Shown here: positions 33,500 to 44,895 of the stretch, one piece after another
Numbering within the stretch: the stretch's first letter is position 1
Layout of the letters: each line of letters opens with the position of its first letter
Assembly: GCF_021347895.1 (NCBI RefSeq)
Contig: NC_067124.1
Coordinates: 18,094,521-18,158,520 of the forward strand
DNA from: Acanthochromis polyacanthus
Taxonomy: Eukaryota > Chordata > Actinopteri > Pomacentridae
DNA: 64,000 bases
Reading direction: 5' to 3'
Made by a program: the position numbers and the translations under genes
The notes under the pieces: generated by a model
What the model was told of the DNA's origin: nothing
Databases searched by the model: none
Seen by the model: only the letters and a program-made list of their open reading frames with translations

Positions 33500-34372
33500 T
33501 CGAAGCCTGCACACACAATCTCTCGGAGCCGGGGTTCGTTGAGACTTTCGTTGCATTTGAAATTATTGCGCAATTTCTTCATTTAAGATTTTGGGAAGTT
33601 TGTGCAGCCATACACGGTGGATTTGTTTTGGCAGCCATTTTGTGGGATTTTTTTCTGGAACGCGCTGGGCCGTACTTGCCTGGTGTCGGGAGTGCGCTCT
33701 CAATGCAGCCCCTCTCCTTTGACCGATATTAACATCACAGAGGGGCTGGCCATCATAGAGCTAGCTGTAGCTGTACCTGCTAAAATACATAGATTTTTCA
33801 TCGCGTCTGCAGGTTCTGGCCATAGGCTGGCCGTAGACGCCAAGCAACCTGCAGTTAGCGGATTGTCTTCCTTCAAATTCCAATGGCAGTGTTTTATTAG
33901 TCAGCTAGCATGCTAGCTGCTAGCTTGCTAGCTAGCTAGCTCGTTCATGTTAGCTTCTTGATTTTAAATCCATGTAAAAGCCGAAAGGATCGCTTATTCA
34001 ACTCTCTCGAGCTGTAGCTGTAAGGCGATCTCTGAGAATACATAGTGATCAAGTAAATTACGCTTGCTGAATTGAAAGAAGACTAAGCTCAAGGTGGTTG
34101 AGGCGGCGGGCTGCCCACCTCCCCTTCGGCAGGGCTAGCTGTGCTGCGCCGGCAATCAACCCGCTCCCTGAACACCAGAGAATACAGAATACCGCAATTT
34201 TACTGGGAACTGATATCACCGGGATTTTATTGGCCAATAACTCTATATTAAATCATCTGGATTTCTGCTGTGGAAGAGGAACGACTGAGGAAGCTCGGTT
34301 CGTGTGGACGAAGGGTGACAGTGGTTCCGAATATGGCTGCGACGCGGAACTTGGTTCGACACACCGCCTGAG
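33500..34372 (+). other. Candidate noncoding first exon and promoter of the next gene
   Basis: A GC- and CpG-richer block begins near 33480. It ends with CCGCCTGAG followed by GTAAGA, a near-ideal splice donor at 34373-34374. Open frames inside are short and unrecognisable. A small upstream ORF, ATGGCTGCGACG at 34333 onward, stops at a TGA just before the donor. No coding exon appears in the next 29 kb. In mammals DYRK1B is the gene immediately downstream of FBL on the same strand, so a dyrk1b 5' UTR exon is the simplest reading, but nothing in the sequence itself proves this. Confidence 0.4.
33902..33942. repeat. GCTAGC palindrome cluster
   Basis: Overlapping GCTAGC and CTAGC units in about 40 bp (for example GCTAGCATGCTAGCTGCTAG), inside the candidate first exon. 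Such clusters are self-complementary. Confidence 0.7.
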
Positions 34373-36231
34373 GTAAGAAATAGCCGGTCTGCGTGTGTGC
34401 TTTTTTGGGGAGAGCTGGTGGTTGTCTCCAATGCGTGTTACAGGCTGGACAGTTGACCAGGGTTTACAGTGCTTAGAAGCAAAATGTTGCCCATTCCCCA
34501 CGCTTTTCAGCCCAGCTACCCGGCCTCGTGTCATCATTCCTCTGCCGCTACTGGTCAGATGGCTAATAGGGTAGGAGGCAGACTTCGATAAAATAGGCGG
34601 GTTGGAAAATGAATTATTTTTTTAACCATTAAGGCTTTCCTGGCCTGTCTTGGTATCTGAGACGTAAATTATGATGATGGACTCATCCCGTTTTAGTCCT
34701 GTGCACCGTCGTCTAAGTGTAGCATTACTAACCCTGTGCCCTTCTGCTTTACCTTGTCACTGAGCCGTTACTGGCGGCTAACTAAAAGCTAGTTGACCAG
34801 GGTTGAGCTGATCATGAATGAGCTGATGGGTGTTTTGATCAATGTGTGCTCATCTAGGCAAGTTGAAGTAGGAGTGGTATTGCGACCTGCCCTAAGTTAA
34901 CGCACAGCACCCAGTAGAAAGGGATAGGATGCCGTCGGAGATGGATGTATGTGCTGTTACATGATCGAGACGCGCTGATGTGCTCTTCAGTATCATATAT
35001 GTGTGGTGTGGTGTGCCGTGCAGATTGCGACGGCTTTAGTTGTCACAGCATCCAGCCAGCAACCTGGACTGTTCTCAGTGGACATGCAGCATTTTATTTG
35101 TTATGGCAGCTAGCACTAGCTGCTAGCTTCGCTACCGCATCACCCCAGCCCTCACCATGCCCTGGAGTAGAGCGACACAGGCCCCCAGTTGCTTGGCGAT
35201 GGCTATTCCTAGTCAAGGAATGGGACGACGAAGGTGCAGTGGTATTAATATCTGGGAAAATTATGACTTAGCATCTTCACGTTTATGGGTTTTGTGGTCG
35301 TTTTTATGTCGTTACTGAACAGAAGATGTGGTCTGAAACAGTTCTCTGTTAAAATAAGGTTTGTCACAGATGCTGATCCCCTTCCAGACACACTCCCCAC
35401 CCATCTACTCCCTCCGCCTTCCTCAAGTTAAGGGTTACTGTTAACACACTGGCGTCTTAAAGTGGGCAATAGCTGATTTACTAAAATGTTTTCATTCATT
35501 CATTTCTCAAATCATATCAGTGTCTCTCCCAGAACAGCGAGGATGTGCTTCCTGGGTGTGTGAGATTCAAGGGGAATCTGTAATCTGGGGAGTTGCAGTT
35601 CCAGCTCTACATAGGTTTTCAGTGATGTTTAATGTGTTACTTTTTATTCTATATGTGGCCAGAGAAATGTCAAAAACACCACGAAGACTTGAGGTTAAAA
35701 TATCTGGTTGATTGGAAATTTAGGATTATAGTTTGTTCTGTAGCGATCCGTTTACAGTTGAACATTGCTTCACTTTAAATAAATTAAAAATATAGCTATT
35801 ACAGTATCCATAGACTTTAATTTTGTAAAATTATTGCTGATTAATGTTAAAAGATGCTTTGACACAGATATTGATAAAAAATTATTTTGTAATAATGTAG
35901 AATAAGACTTTGCAATACTGTAAAGCATCAGTGGAGCATCACCAAGCTTAAACAATGGCATTGATATAATAAAATGTTCTTAACTGGATTGCAGGCTGGG
36001 CAGGGGAACATTTAAAAGTAGCTTTTGTCTGTGCTGTAACTTCAGTGTTCTCACTCACTCAAAGGCAACACCTTCTCTCAGTCATGCAATGCTAAGTACA
36101 TTTTTTTTGATGACTTTGTCCACTGGAGTGGTTTTGTAGTCTGTCTTTTGGCCACAAACAGCCAGTTGACTTGTTCTCCTACTAACACCACAGCTGTGAC
36201 AACAAGTTCAGAGTCTTTGGGTTTTACAACC
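34373..36231. other. Probable start of a long intron, no gene seen
   Basis: GC-richer sequence continues to about 35300 and then declines into AT-rich DNA. I see no acceptor followed by a recognisable coding exon and no clear transposon ends. Confidence 0.45.
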
Positions 36232-36239
36232 TTGTAGAC

Positions 36240-36453
36240 TAGGGGTGTCAAACTCAGTTCCTGGAGGGCCACTATCCTGCATGTTTTAGATGTTTCCCTC
36301 TTCCAACACAGCTGATTCAAATGATCAGGCTCGTTATCAGGCTTCTGCTGAGCTTGATGATGAGCTGATCATTTGAATCAGGTGTGTTGGAAGAGGGAAA
36401 CATCTTAAACATGCAGGATAGTGGCCCTCCAGGAACTGAGTTTGACACCCCTG
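36240..36453. mobile_element. hAT-type MITE forming one long hairpin
   Basis: The element is 214 bp. It starts TAGGGGTGTCAAACTCAG and ends with the inverse CTGAGTTTGACACCCCTG. The two arms stay complementary for about 90 bp each with few mismatches and a short loop. The duplications TTGTAGAC (36232-36239) and TTGTAGAT (36454-36461) differ at one base, as expected for an 8-bp hAT target site. The internal ATCTGATTCAAATGATCAG type sequence is shared with 59021-59163. Confidence 0.85.
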
Positions 36454-37446
36454 TTGTAGATGGTGATAGACTGATTCAAGAATGTATCAGGAATTGTGTT
36501 CTGCTTATTCTTGTGGCCTTGTTCCTCTTTACCTCCTCGTGCCTGTACCTACATGGCATAGAAGCCTCGTTACTCAAGATGACACTTTATACTTTTGAGT
36601 GGAATGAGTGTTTGCTTCAGCTGCAGGTACCAAGTGTATCTAGTAGGGTTCTCTGTGCATCATCCAGCAAAATGGAGCTGAAACAGCTACTCCTCAGCTC
36701 GAGGACAGCAAATTTCTGAAGTACAAAAAGAGGCTGGAGCACAGTGTTCAGCTCATATCCTTTTATTTTTCAAATGGCTTAATGTTTCAACTCAAAGTGA
36801 GCAAACGCATAAAGCAAACCTATTTATTCTACCTAAGCCAAGTTTACAATTATTAGTGCTTAATTGATTGAAAACAGTTTGACATCTGTTGAATAAATCT
36901 ATCTCTTGATAAATCCAAGTGTGGGAGTTAATGTGTCAATGCCACATCCTAACACCATGTCAGAAACACAGGAGCATGGACTCCTCATAAAGTTACAGAC
37001 AATGTACAAAAAAAAAAATCAAAACAAGTGTTTCTCAAAGGTGACAAGGAAGAACAAACCAAGCAAATCATGTCTGTCTGGGCTAAGATGTCAGATACAC
37101 AAACTTCTCTTAGACTTCCAAGGATAATGGTACCAAAGCACTTAAATATCTGTTCAGTTTGACAACTTAGAGGGAAAAAATCAGTTCTTCATTTATGCCA
37201 GAGGGCTCCCCTGTGTCTAAAGTGTGCACCCGACACACCTCTGTGCAGAGCAGTGAGTTTGTATCATTACCACCTGTAGGAGAAGGGAGTGTCAATTCCT
37301 CACAGCTTAAATGATGCTCTGAGGAGCATGCATCATTTTTGTCTGATTCAAAGGTGCAGTGAGTTACAGAAGTCTAGCCATGAGGAGATGAATGTAGCCT
37401 CTGTGTCTTTTTGACATAGGATGGAATTCCACTTAGCAATGTTCCT

Positions 37447-37855
37447 TGGTTGGAAAAAACGCAAATTTTTACCAAAATAGTTGCATATGCAACCTTTTCT
37501 TGAGAGTGGGCAAGTTAAAAGTTGTGGTGGTCGCATCCGTGCGAGTGCATAATGATCATTAAACTCAGTATTTACATTGAAAAATGCGCTCTTGTGGATA
37601 AACAAAAAAAAATCACTTTCGTCTTGGACAAATCTGACATGAGAACATCCTGTTTCACTCTTTTCAAAGTAATTTTTGCTCACACACCTGTCTGAGAGCA
37701 CTGCAATCACCTAGCAGCGTCTACCGCAGCCTGCACTGCGAGGTGTGTAGGGAACCTGGCTAAATGTAGTGTCTATGGATAAGCAGATGTTCAGCATGTG
37801 AGGGGTTTTTGCCTGTGCCTCAGTGGGGCAGTGAAAAAGTTAGTTTGGAGCCCTG
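37447..37855 (-). mobile_element. hAT-like element fragment (GGGCTCCA family)
   Basis: The right end GTTTGGAGCCCTG is the inverse of a CAGGGCTCCA terminus. Inside, 'accaaaatagttgcatatgc' and 'ggtcgcatccgtgcgagtg' match the fragment at 40688-40800. The frame 37710-37348 on the minus strand has no recognisable domain. Confidence 0.4.
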
Positions 37856-39168
37856 GTTAAGGTTCTCTCCATGTGATAAACTTTGAGAAAGACCTGAAGC
37901 ACCAAGTAGGAGGCTAACTGTTTTATTGCAGTGATCAGGATACCAACCTGGGCCTTCAGATGTTTTAAAAAGATTGTGATCCATTGTATTTATTTTTCTA
38001 TACTCCAGAACTTAAGTGATGCTTCAGTTAGTCTATGCATAATGTATGGCAACAGCGTAACCTATGCTTTGTGTATGTATTCCTGTCTGTTCAGATATAC
38101 AAGATATTTTTATTTGTCAAACGTACACCAATCCATAGGGACATTTTAGCATGTGTGCCTCTGCTGTGGTTGATGTCTTTTTCCACTTTGAATCTGATGA
38201 AGACCCAGTACTGTTGAAACATCAGTGTGTTTGCAGTGTGTTCCAACCCTCTGTGTAATTGTATCTGTTTTTTGTAATGATTGATCAATGGGTTTTTTTT
38301 TTTTTTTCAAGGGCAGATATTGATTATTGGTACTCCAGAAAGGCATTCAACCAATGGTTAGAACCGATATATATTGATTATTTATCAGCCGTGAGTGATA
38401 GCAGATATCCAGTCATTTATAGCTGTTACTTTATAAATAAAAAAATACTTTTAGTGAATGTATTCATATTTAGATTAAATGTTGCATATTAACAGCTTGT
38501 GATAGCAGAAAAGCTGTCCTATAAAACTGGGTTACATCATTAATAAGGAGCTTATTATAGCTGAATAAGATAGAAATAGGGATGATGCTAGGGTGCTCTC
38601 CCTCTGTTTAGTGTGAGATCGATTGATTGGGATCGATCAGTTTGTCTTCTCTACTCCAGCAGTCAGGTCTGCTGTTTTTTTTCTTTCACTGTACTGTCAC
38701 TTTTATTGCCCACCAAGGCCGATATCTTAAAGCATTATTTCTTATGTTATAATTCACAGAGCTGCTCCGTTCTGCTAATGTGCTTGTCTGTCCCTCAGTG
38801 TAAACAGTAGCTTTTAGTGACTGGTTTTTACTTGTAATAGCTGTGTAACCAATCAGGTAGCGCGGTGGGCAGGACGTGGCTAAAGATCACATAGTGATGA
38901 GAGAGACAGGTAGCACCGGCTGCATCAGAGCCAAAGTAGAGCATTCAGTTCATCTAGCAAAAAATGATCAGTTGATAAAAATGACAATACTTGGAAAAAT
39001 GCATTCAAATATTTTTTGTTCTGTGTAATAAATGACAGCATTCATAACATTTAATCTGGACTGTGTGCCCAAAAAATACATCCCATGGAAATTATTTAGT
39101 TTTTGAACATATTTATACAAACTGTGCACAACAAGGAAAATTCACCTTTTCAATTACTTTCATCATTC

Positions 39169-39919
39169 CAGCGCTCGATTTAAGGCCGAGAGGTCCGGTC
39201 GCCCAAATGACATTTTTTGGGCCACCAACATACGTCAATTTAGACATTTTTAGGAGCCAAAATCAACTTTTAGTGGCCAAAAAAATTAATCCTACTTGTT
39301 AGCTGGAGCCGCCGAGCTATCACTGGTCGCTGGGCAAAGTGTGCCTTAAAACCCCCCACGGCCGTGAAAAGTCACCCACGAATGAGCAGCGCATTGTCCG
39401 GAGCTCCTAGCGGGCGACTGGGACGTTGACAGCCGGAACAGGTGCGGTTTGTCCCGGGCAGATGAGCGGCAGGTGTTAGCCGAGCAGCTAGCGGGGGATA
39501 GCTAGCCAGCCGGGGAGTCTGAGCAGTCTGCAACCGGGGAGAGCAGCCGGCGGACCCGCCGAGTTAAAAATGACAGCTCCGGTGGCTTGGTGCTTTCCGT
39601 TCGCGGTGCTCAAGCTCAGTTGGTGCTGTCCTCCGGATGCCACCACCACATTTTGGGCTGGTTCTGGATCCGACGGAGTCTCGCGGACTCTGGCGAGATG
39701 TTAACGACGTTAACATCAGCAACAATAAAGTGTTCAAATTTGAAATTAAATCAGCGGAAATCCGCAGATCAGCGGAAAATTGCCATCCCTGAAACTTGGA
39801 TTTGGAGGTCAGTAGCCCAAATCAAAATATTTGGGCCCATGACCAGCGTGTTTTTTGTCATTTTTGGTCGCCAAAATTGGTTTTTAGTCGCAAATGGCGA
39901 CCGTCTAAATCGAGCGCTG
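39169..39919. mobile_element. TIR element (CAGCGCTCGATTTA ends)
   Basis: The left end CAGCGCTCGATTTA and the right end TAAATCGAGCGCTG are perfect inverses, flanked by CATTC at 39164-39168 and 39920-39924. GC-rich interior sequence at about 39300-39790 ends with GCCATCCCTG and is related to the element at 7701-7953, so this is either one nested in the other or a composite. No transposase is evident. Phrases such as 'ggtcgccaaaattgg' repeat near both ends. Confidence 0.7.
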
Positions 39920-39989
39920 CATTCAACAAAAATCTTAACCGATACAGTTAAGTATTCTTATGTGGAAAAATGAAGTACACACTTGGTCA

Positions 39990-40625
39990 CAGAGGCTAGC
40001 ATTCCTCCCCTCTTAAGCATAAATAACTTCTTGCCAGTGTTTTGCCCAGTTGTCCATGAGATTCATGAATCGGTGCAAACATTTTTGACTGTTCTTCATG
40101 CAAAGTTCCTTTAGTTGCAAGATGTTTGAGGATTTCCTTGCATGTACTACGTCTTTCAAATCCACCTACAGCATTTCAGTAGGATGCGCTTTGACTAGGC
40201 AATTTCTTAACCCCCCATTTCTTCTTTTGAGCCAGTCTTTGGTGGATTTGCTTGTGTGCTTAGTATCATTATCCTTTTGAAAGATCCATCTCCAGTTCAA
40301 CTTCAAGTTTTGGACAGATGGCCTCCCATTACTTTTAGTACTCTTTGATATGATTTAGAATCCGTAGCTGAATCATTGGCTGCAAGCTGCCTTGTCCCTG
40401 AGGCAGCCCTAAACCACAACATGTCCACCACCGTGTGTCACAGCTGGTATGAGATTCTTCTCCTGAGAAGCAGTCTTTGGTCTGTGCCAAACTTGTCAAC
40501 TCTTAGTATGGCCAGACAACTCCATCTTTGATTCTTTTTTCCAGAGCACATTATTCTGAAATGCCTTGTGTTTGCCCATATGTTCATTGCCAAAACTGTA
40601 TCAGGAGTTCTAGTGTCACTTATTT
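39990..40625 (-). pseudogene. Tc1-like transposase remnant
   Basis: Read on the minus strand, with many frame breaks, it gives THGGGHVVV, then FQKDNDTKHTSKSTKDWLKR, which corresponds to the FQQDNDPKHT region around the second catalytic aspartate of Tc1 transposases. Later comes a degenerate C-terminus. The N-terminal domain and intact ends are not seen. Confidence 0.7.
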
Positions 40626-40687
40626 TTTCTATTTTCTAGTTATTTCTTGCTGTCATGGTTTTTGTTAGGCATTTTCCTGCCGTACCT

Positions 40688-40800
40688 CTAGGGCTCCAGA
40701 CTGCGACCAAAATGGTTGCATATGTGACCCTTTTCAAGAGCATGTGTTAAAATTCCAACTGGTCGCATTGGTGCAAGTGAATGATGATCATCAGGATGCT
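40688..40800 (+). mobile_element. hAT-like terminus fragment (GGGCTCCA family)
   Basis: It begins AGGGCTCCAGACTGCGACC and continues 'aaaatggttgcatatgtgac', the counterpart of 37447-37855 in the other orientation. Confidence 0.45.
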
Positions 40801-40914
40801 TTGGTGCTCCTCTGACCACCACGGGTAGCTGCTGCACTAACCGTTGTGGCTGAATGTAGTACTCTTTCTTTCAGTTTTGCTATTACCAAGTCCCAGTGAT
40901 AAAACAAATGTATA

Positions 40915-41130
40915 GCTCTTTAAAAAAACAACAGAAACAAAATGAGAGAGAAGAGGCGGCTGCTGGAGCGGTCACCAGATCTCAATCCACTAGAGCACCT
41001 TCGGGATGCAGTGGAATGGGAGACTAGCATCATGGATGGAATCTTCTGAAGGTGAAAGGGAGAGCCCGTACTAGCAAGGTGTGCCTGAAGTGGCCGATGG
41101 GTGTGGTTGAGCTTATAGCACAGCATCTGT
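40915..41130 (+). pseudogene. C-terminal scrap of a Tc1-like transposase
   Basis: The + frame gives LLERSPDLNPLEHLRDAVEWE, cut here at a stop soon after. This matches the SPDLNPIEHLWD motif that holds the last catalytic residue of Tc1/mariner transposases. The rest is absent or frame-shifted. Confidence 0.6.
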
Positions 41131-41207
41131 CATCACCCTATATTTTCAGTCATCAATAGTTGATCTGAGCTCCAAATGGCAAAAGCCTAGTTTGATGCTT
41201 GACTTTA

Positions 41208-41560
41208 CAAAGGTACTTCAGAAGTTCTCAGCTTGAATAAAAAACAAACAATAACACAATGTTATTAATTCAGTACACCTGGTCCACTAATGCTAAAGCT
41301 TTGCAATTCCTTGGTGGTGGTGGTGGTGGTGGTGGTGGGGGGATTCCCATCTTGAGCCTCCAGATACTCAACAGCAATGATGACTTGTCACTCTGAAATT
41401 ACTTCAAAATGGTTCAAAGCCATATTTGGCTGCTTCTGCCACTGCCACCTGTGCTGTGTGGATCGGTGCATTGTCCTGGAGCAACAGCATGGCAGTTTGA
41501 AGCTCTCAGATTGCTTCAAACATTACAGTTTTTGTGGACAGTGATAAAAGATTTTATAGT
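41208..41560 (-). pseudogene. Mariner transposase fragment with one terminus
   Basis: The minus strand encodes LLLQDNAPIHTAQVAVAEAA, the DNAP.H catalytic motif of mariner-type transposases. GGTACTTCAGAAGTTC near 41213 is the probable element end. A GGT repeat (41312-41340) has expanded between them. Confidence 0.6.
41312..41342. repeat. (GGT)n trinucleotide tract
   Basis: About nine to ten GGT units ending in a G run, located within the mariner fragment. Confidence 0.9.
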
Positions 41561-41871
41561 AAACAGTTATGCGCCAGAATAGGAGTCAAAGGCCCTTCAC
41601 GCAGGATGCAGCAGGCACTGTGCTGTTACCTACGTAGATTCAGATTCTGAAACTGAATCTATGTATGCGTAGATGCATGCAAGCCACGCATTTAACCTTG
41701 GAATCTTGGCTTTGCTTGTCACAGCAACAAACCATCATTGGTTTCAGAGCTTGGTGCAGTTGCCATGTTTTGTGTAAAACACTCTTTATGCCTCTTGTTT
41801 CTGGGTGAAGCCAAGAACTAGGGATCGACCAATATGTTTTTTTTTAGGCACAATATCAGTATATACATTAA

Positions 41872-42784
41872 AGCTCGTGTCCGGAGTTTCCGTGTGTTTT
41901 CAATTTATGTATCATTGTTTAACAAAGCTTAAATGTGTTAGTCTAGTTCGATACTATAATATAAAGTTAGTATAACGCGATATGAACATTTATTCATGAG
42001 CTCCGCCTTCCTCTCATAGACCCCCATGTTATTCCAAAAAGCGCCGGTCGCTGCTGACCAATCAAGTTCGAGCTTCAGCTTTGTCATGCTGTCAATCAAC
42101 GGTTACGCGCACAGCAAGCAAGCCCATGCAGAGGTGGGCGAGCTATGCACTACGCAACTGCGCGCACATTTGTTTTGGTTGTGGAGGAGAGAGCATCAGG
42201 GATCAGCAACTTCCAGAAAAATTACCAATCCCACGGCTTGTCAGGCCAAGAGACTGCAGGACGTTTTTTTGGCTCGGGGTGCTCACGTCGCTCCCCGACC
42301 ACGGCCTCTATAGCCCGCCTGACGGCTTCGTTTAGATGCCCGACCTCTGGAGGAAGATGTTGGGGCATCTGGGACATACTCTTCGTCAGAGGAGTCATGC
42401 AATTCTGAACTCTAGATAGACATAAATAAACAATGTAACACATATACACGCGTAAATGCACTAAGTTTGATAAACAACGTCATCGAGAGGGATACACGAG
42501 TGTAATCACATATTGAAACTTTACTCGTTCGTCCTAGCAGATTCATGTTATTTTGGTATTAGGACAAGTTAGACTCAATACAGAATTCTAACGTAATTCC
42601 TTTATTATTTACTAAATGTACTAAATAGAAGAGTGGAAAACAGCAAAACAGGCAAGATGCTGCAGCACTCAGGGCACTCCTCTCAGGTACTGCGCATGTG
42701 CACAAATAAAGGGGCGAAATCAGAGGGAGGGTGGGACCAGCAGTGTTTTGGGAGACGCTGCGATTCAAACTCTGGACACGAGCT
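41872..42784. mobile_element. TTAA-flanked TIR element, 913 bp
   Basis: TTAA at 41868-41871 and 42785-42788 flanks inverted ends AGCTCGTGTCCGGAGTTT and, inverted, AGCTCGTGTCCAGAGTTT. TTAA duplication points to Kolobok or piggyBac. The interior is GC-richer than its flanks and has overlapping open frames of up to 95 codons at 42026-42408, none with a recognisable transposase motif. Confidence 0.75.
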
Positions 42785-42834
42785 TTAAGTCATTTATCAA
42801 CAGCCTGTCTTGAATTACATTAAATGAAATTAAA

Positions 42835-43710
42835 TGGTAAAGTGGTGCTCAGTTGTGCCCTGACAGAATTTGTAAAATTTGTACCATTCTTTAATGAAAA
42901 CATGAATGATCAGACAAAATAGATTTGTTGTATTTAAAATGGGATTCAAACTAAAAAGCACAATCATTAAATAAAGGATAATAATAGAAAACAATTGGCA
43001 AAAAGCTTCCAGTTCTGGTGAATTCTTGGGCTGTCTTGCATGAACTGCAAGTTTGAGATCTTCCCAAAGTGGCTCAATGATACTGAGGTCAGTAGACTGA
43101 GATGGCCACTCCAGAACCTTCACTTTATTCTGCTGGAGCCAATGATCAACTTGGCCTTGTGTTTTGGATCATTGTCATGTTGGAAAATCCAAGTGTGTCC
43201 CATGCGCAGCTTCTGGACTGGTGAGTGCAAATTGTCCTCCAGTATTTTCTGATGACCTGTTGCATTCGTCTTGCCATCACTTTTGACCAGATTCCCTGTT
43301 CCACTGTAGCTCAGCTGAAGTTATTTGTGGGGTTTTCTTTACATCCTGAACAATTTTCGTAGTAGTTGTGGTTGAAATTTTTGTTGGTCTACCTTGACTG
43401 GTGGTTGGTATCAATAGAACCCTTTATTTTTCATGTCTTTATCAACATTTGAATACTACTAATTGGCATTCTCAAATGTTTGGTTATCTTTTTTCCAGGC
43501 CAAAACTTCAAGGGTATGTATACTTTTGATCAGGATTGCTTGGGTGATTCAAATTGTCATTATGATTTAAAAGGTGCAAATACAACTGCGTGATAATAAA
43601 TAACTGAAAGAAAAAAATTTCCATGATCAGACATATTTTCTGGAAAAAAAAAGGGCAATATTTTTCAAATTTTGCCAGGGTATGTAAACTTATGAGTACA
43701 ACTGCATGTA
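42835..43710 (-). pseudogene. Tc1-like transposon with broken transposase
   Basis: The right end, inverted, reads CAGTTGTACTCATAAGTTTA, a typical Tc1-type terminus. On the minus strand the C-terminal transposase motif VLEWPSQSTDLSIIEPLWED is readable near 43040-43115, followed by KLAVHARQPKN. Upstream parts near 43130-43200 still resemble the DNDPKH region. Frameshifts and stops abound. The left end is diverged. Confidence 0.75.
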
Positions 43711-44356
43711 TTAACAGCAGGAACATATCATTCATAACTAGACTGCTTCATTCATTTAAGATTACTATTACTGATTATTGATGAGATCAATAACAGTTTG
43801 TCTCCTGCAGGTTTGTTTGCTTTTCCCAATAAGGTCCAGATCTGAAAGTATTCCTCCTTTTTGCTTTCCACGCTCTGTTTCAGTAACTTGGACGTTAGCA
43901 TAGCCTTAGCCACTGTGAAAGTAGCTACTGTCCAGAGTTGTGGAGATAGATGTGTCTCTTGTTCAGTGTTTGCAGGTTGCGTCTTTGCTAGAGGGACGTA
44001 TCTGTCAGTTAGAACATACTGTTAAAGTTATTTTACTTTAGAATGATGTTATGGTACTCCAGGTAGTGTTAGCTGCAGCTTAAGAGGCACAGCCAGCCTC
44101 TTAGTGATAGCCTTAGCCTACCACTGTCACCTGTTAGCACCTACAAAGGAATTATTGCAGTCTTTTCCAGGTAAGAGGCACACTATGAATGCTAGTGGAA
44201 GACTGACCACAGAGTGACTGCAGTAGTAGCACACTGAATTTATTTTATGATAATTGGTGAATAAAAATAACAATACCAATAATCTAAAAATGTCAATAAT
44301 CAGTTATCATGATAATCGGTTGATCCCAGGGTGAACTTTTTGAAAAACCTTTCTCC

Positions 44357-44886
44357 TAGCCTAGCCGTGCTAGACCCAGGTCTGAAGACACAAGGGTCTA
44401 GGAACTCTCGACAGAGAGGGAGGCGGGCTAAAAGGTTGTCTATCAAATCACTCTGCAGCAATTGGGTAGGTATACAACCAATCAGCCCAACGAATAGGCT
44501 GACGTAGTTCCTAGAGTGCCGGAAATCAGAGGATGCGAGAGTTCGGTGAAGCCTTATTTATACAGTCAATGGGTGAAGCTCAAGTATATTACAGACATGT
44601 TAACAGAAAGATTATTCAGAGTCGGTGCTAATGGAGCTCAGCGGCTGTTGTCGTTTTTGCCATCTTCTTGTCTATCCTTGTTTCTATGGTTGTTTACGGT
44701 TGTTTCTGTCAGAATCGTCGCGCCTCTGTCGTCATTTAGTTACGCCCGCCTTCTGACTCTACACTTCATGGTGATTCGTCGGCCAGTTTTAGGAGCATCC
44801 AACCTCGAGGCTTACCGAGGGTAACTAGACCCACCCTGGCAGAGAATTAAATTCGTTGCCGTGGGTTGTCTAGCGCGGCTAGGCTA
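44357..44886. mobile_element. Second copy of the 19-bp-TIR, 9-bp-TSD transposon
   Basis: The element is 530 bp. TAGCCTAGCCGTGCTAGAC and its inverse close the ends, and the duplication CCTTTCTCC stands at 44348-44356 and 44887-44895. Relative to 23543-24115 it is inverted. About 180 bp at its right match the other copy's left, and about 170 bp at its left match the other's right. The central part differs: it lacks the RecQ-like fragment and reads, on the minus strand, ATGGCAAAAACGACAACAG followed soon by a stop. Confidence 0.85.
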
Positions 44887-44895
44887 CCTTTCTCC

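Larger units (their letters stand above)
41819..44327. mobile_element. Possible older hAT element with nested insertions
   Basis: AGGGATCGACCAATATG at the left and the inverse-like ATAATCGGTTGATCCC at the right could be paired ends of one element, opened by the TTAA element at 41872 and the Tc1 element at 42835. No matching 8-bp duplication is visible, so the two ends could also come from separate copies. Confidence 0.35.

Noticed and set aside
36384..36719. 111-codon + frame beginning in the hAT MITE
   Set aside because: It starts inside the MITE hairpin and crosses its target duplication into unrelated sequence.
37348..37710. 120-codon minus-strand frame as a gene
   Set aside because: It overlaps a hAT-like fragment also present at 40688-40800 and has no domain that I recognise.
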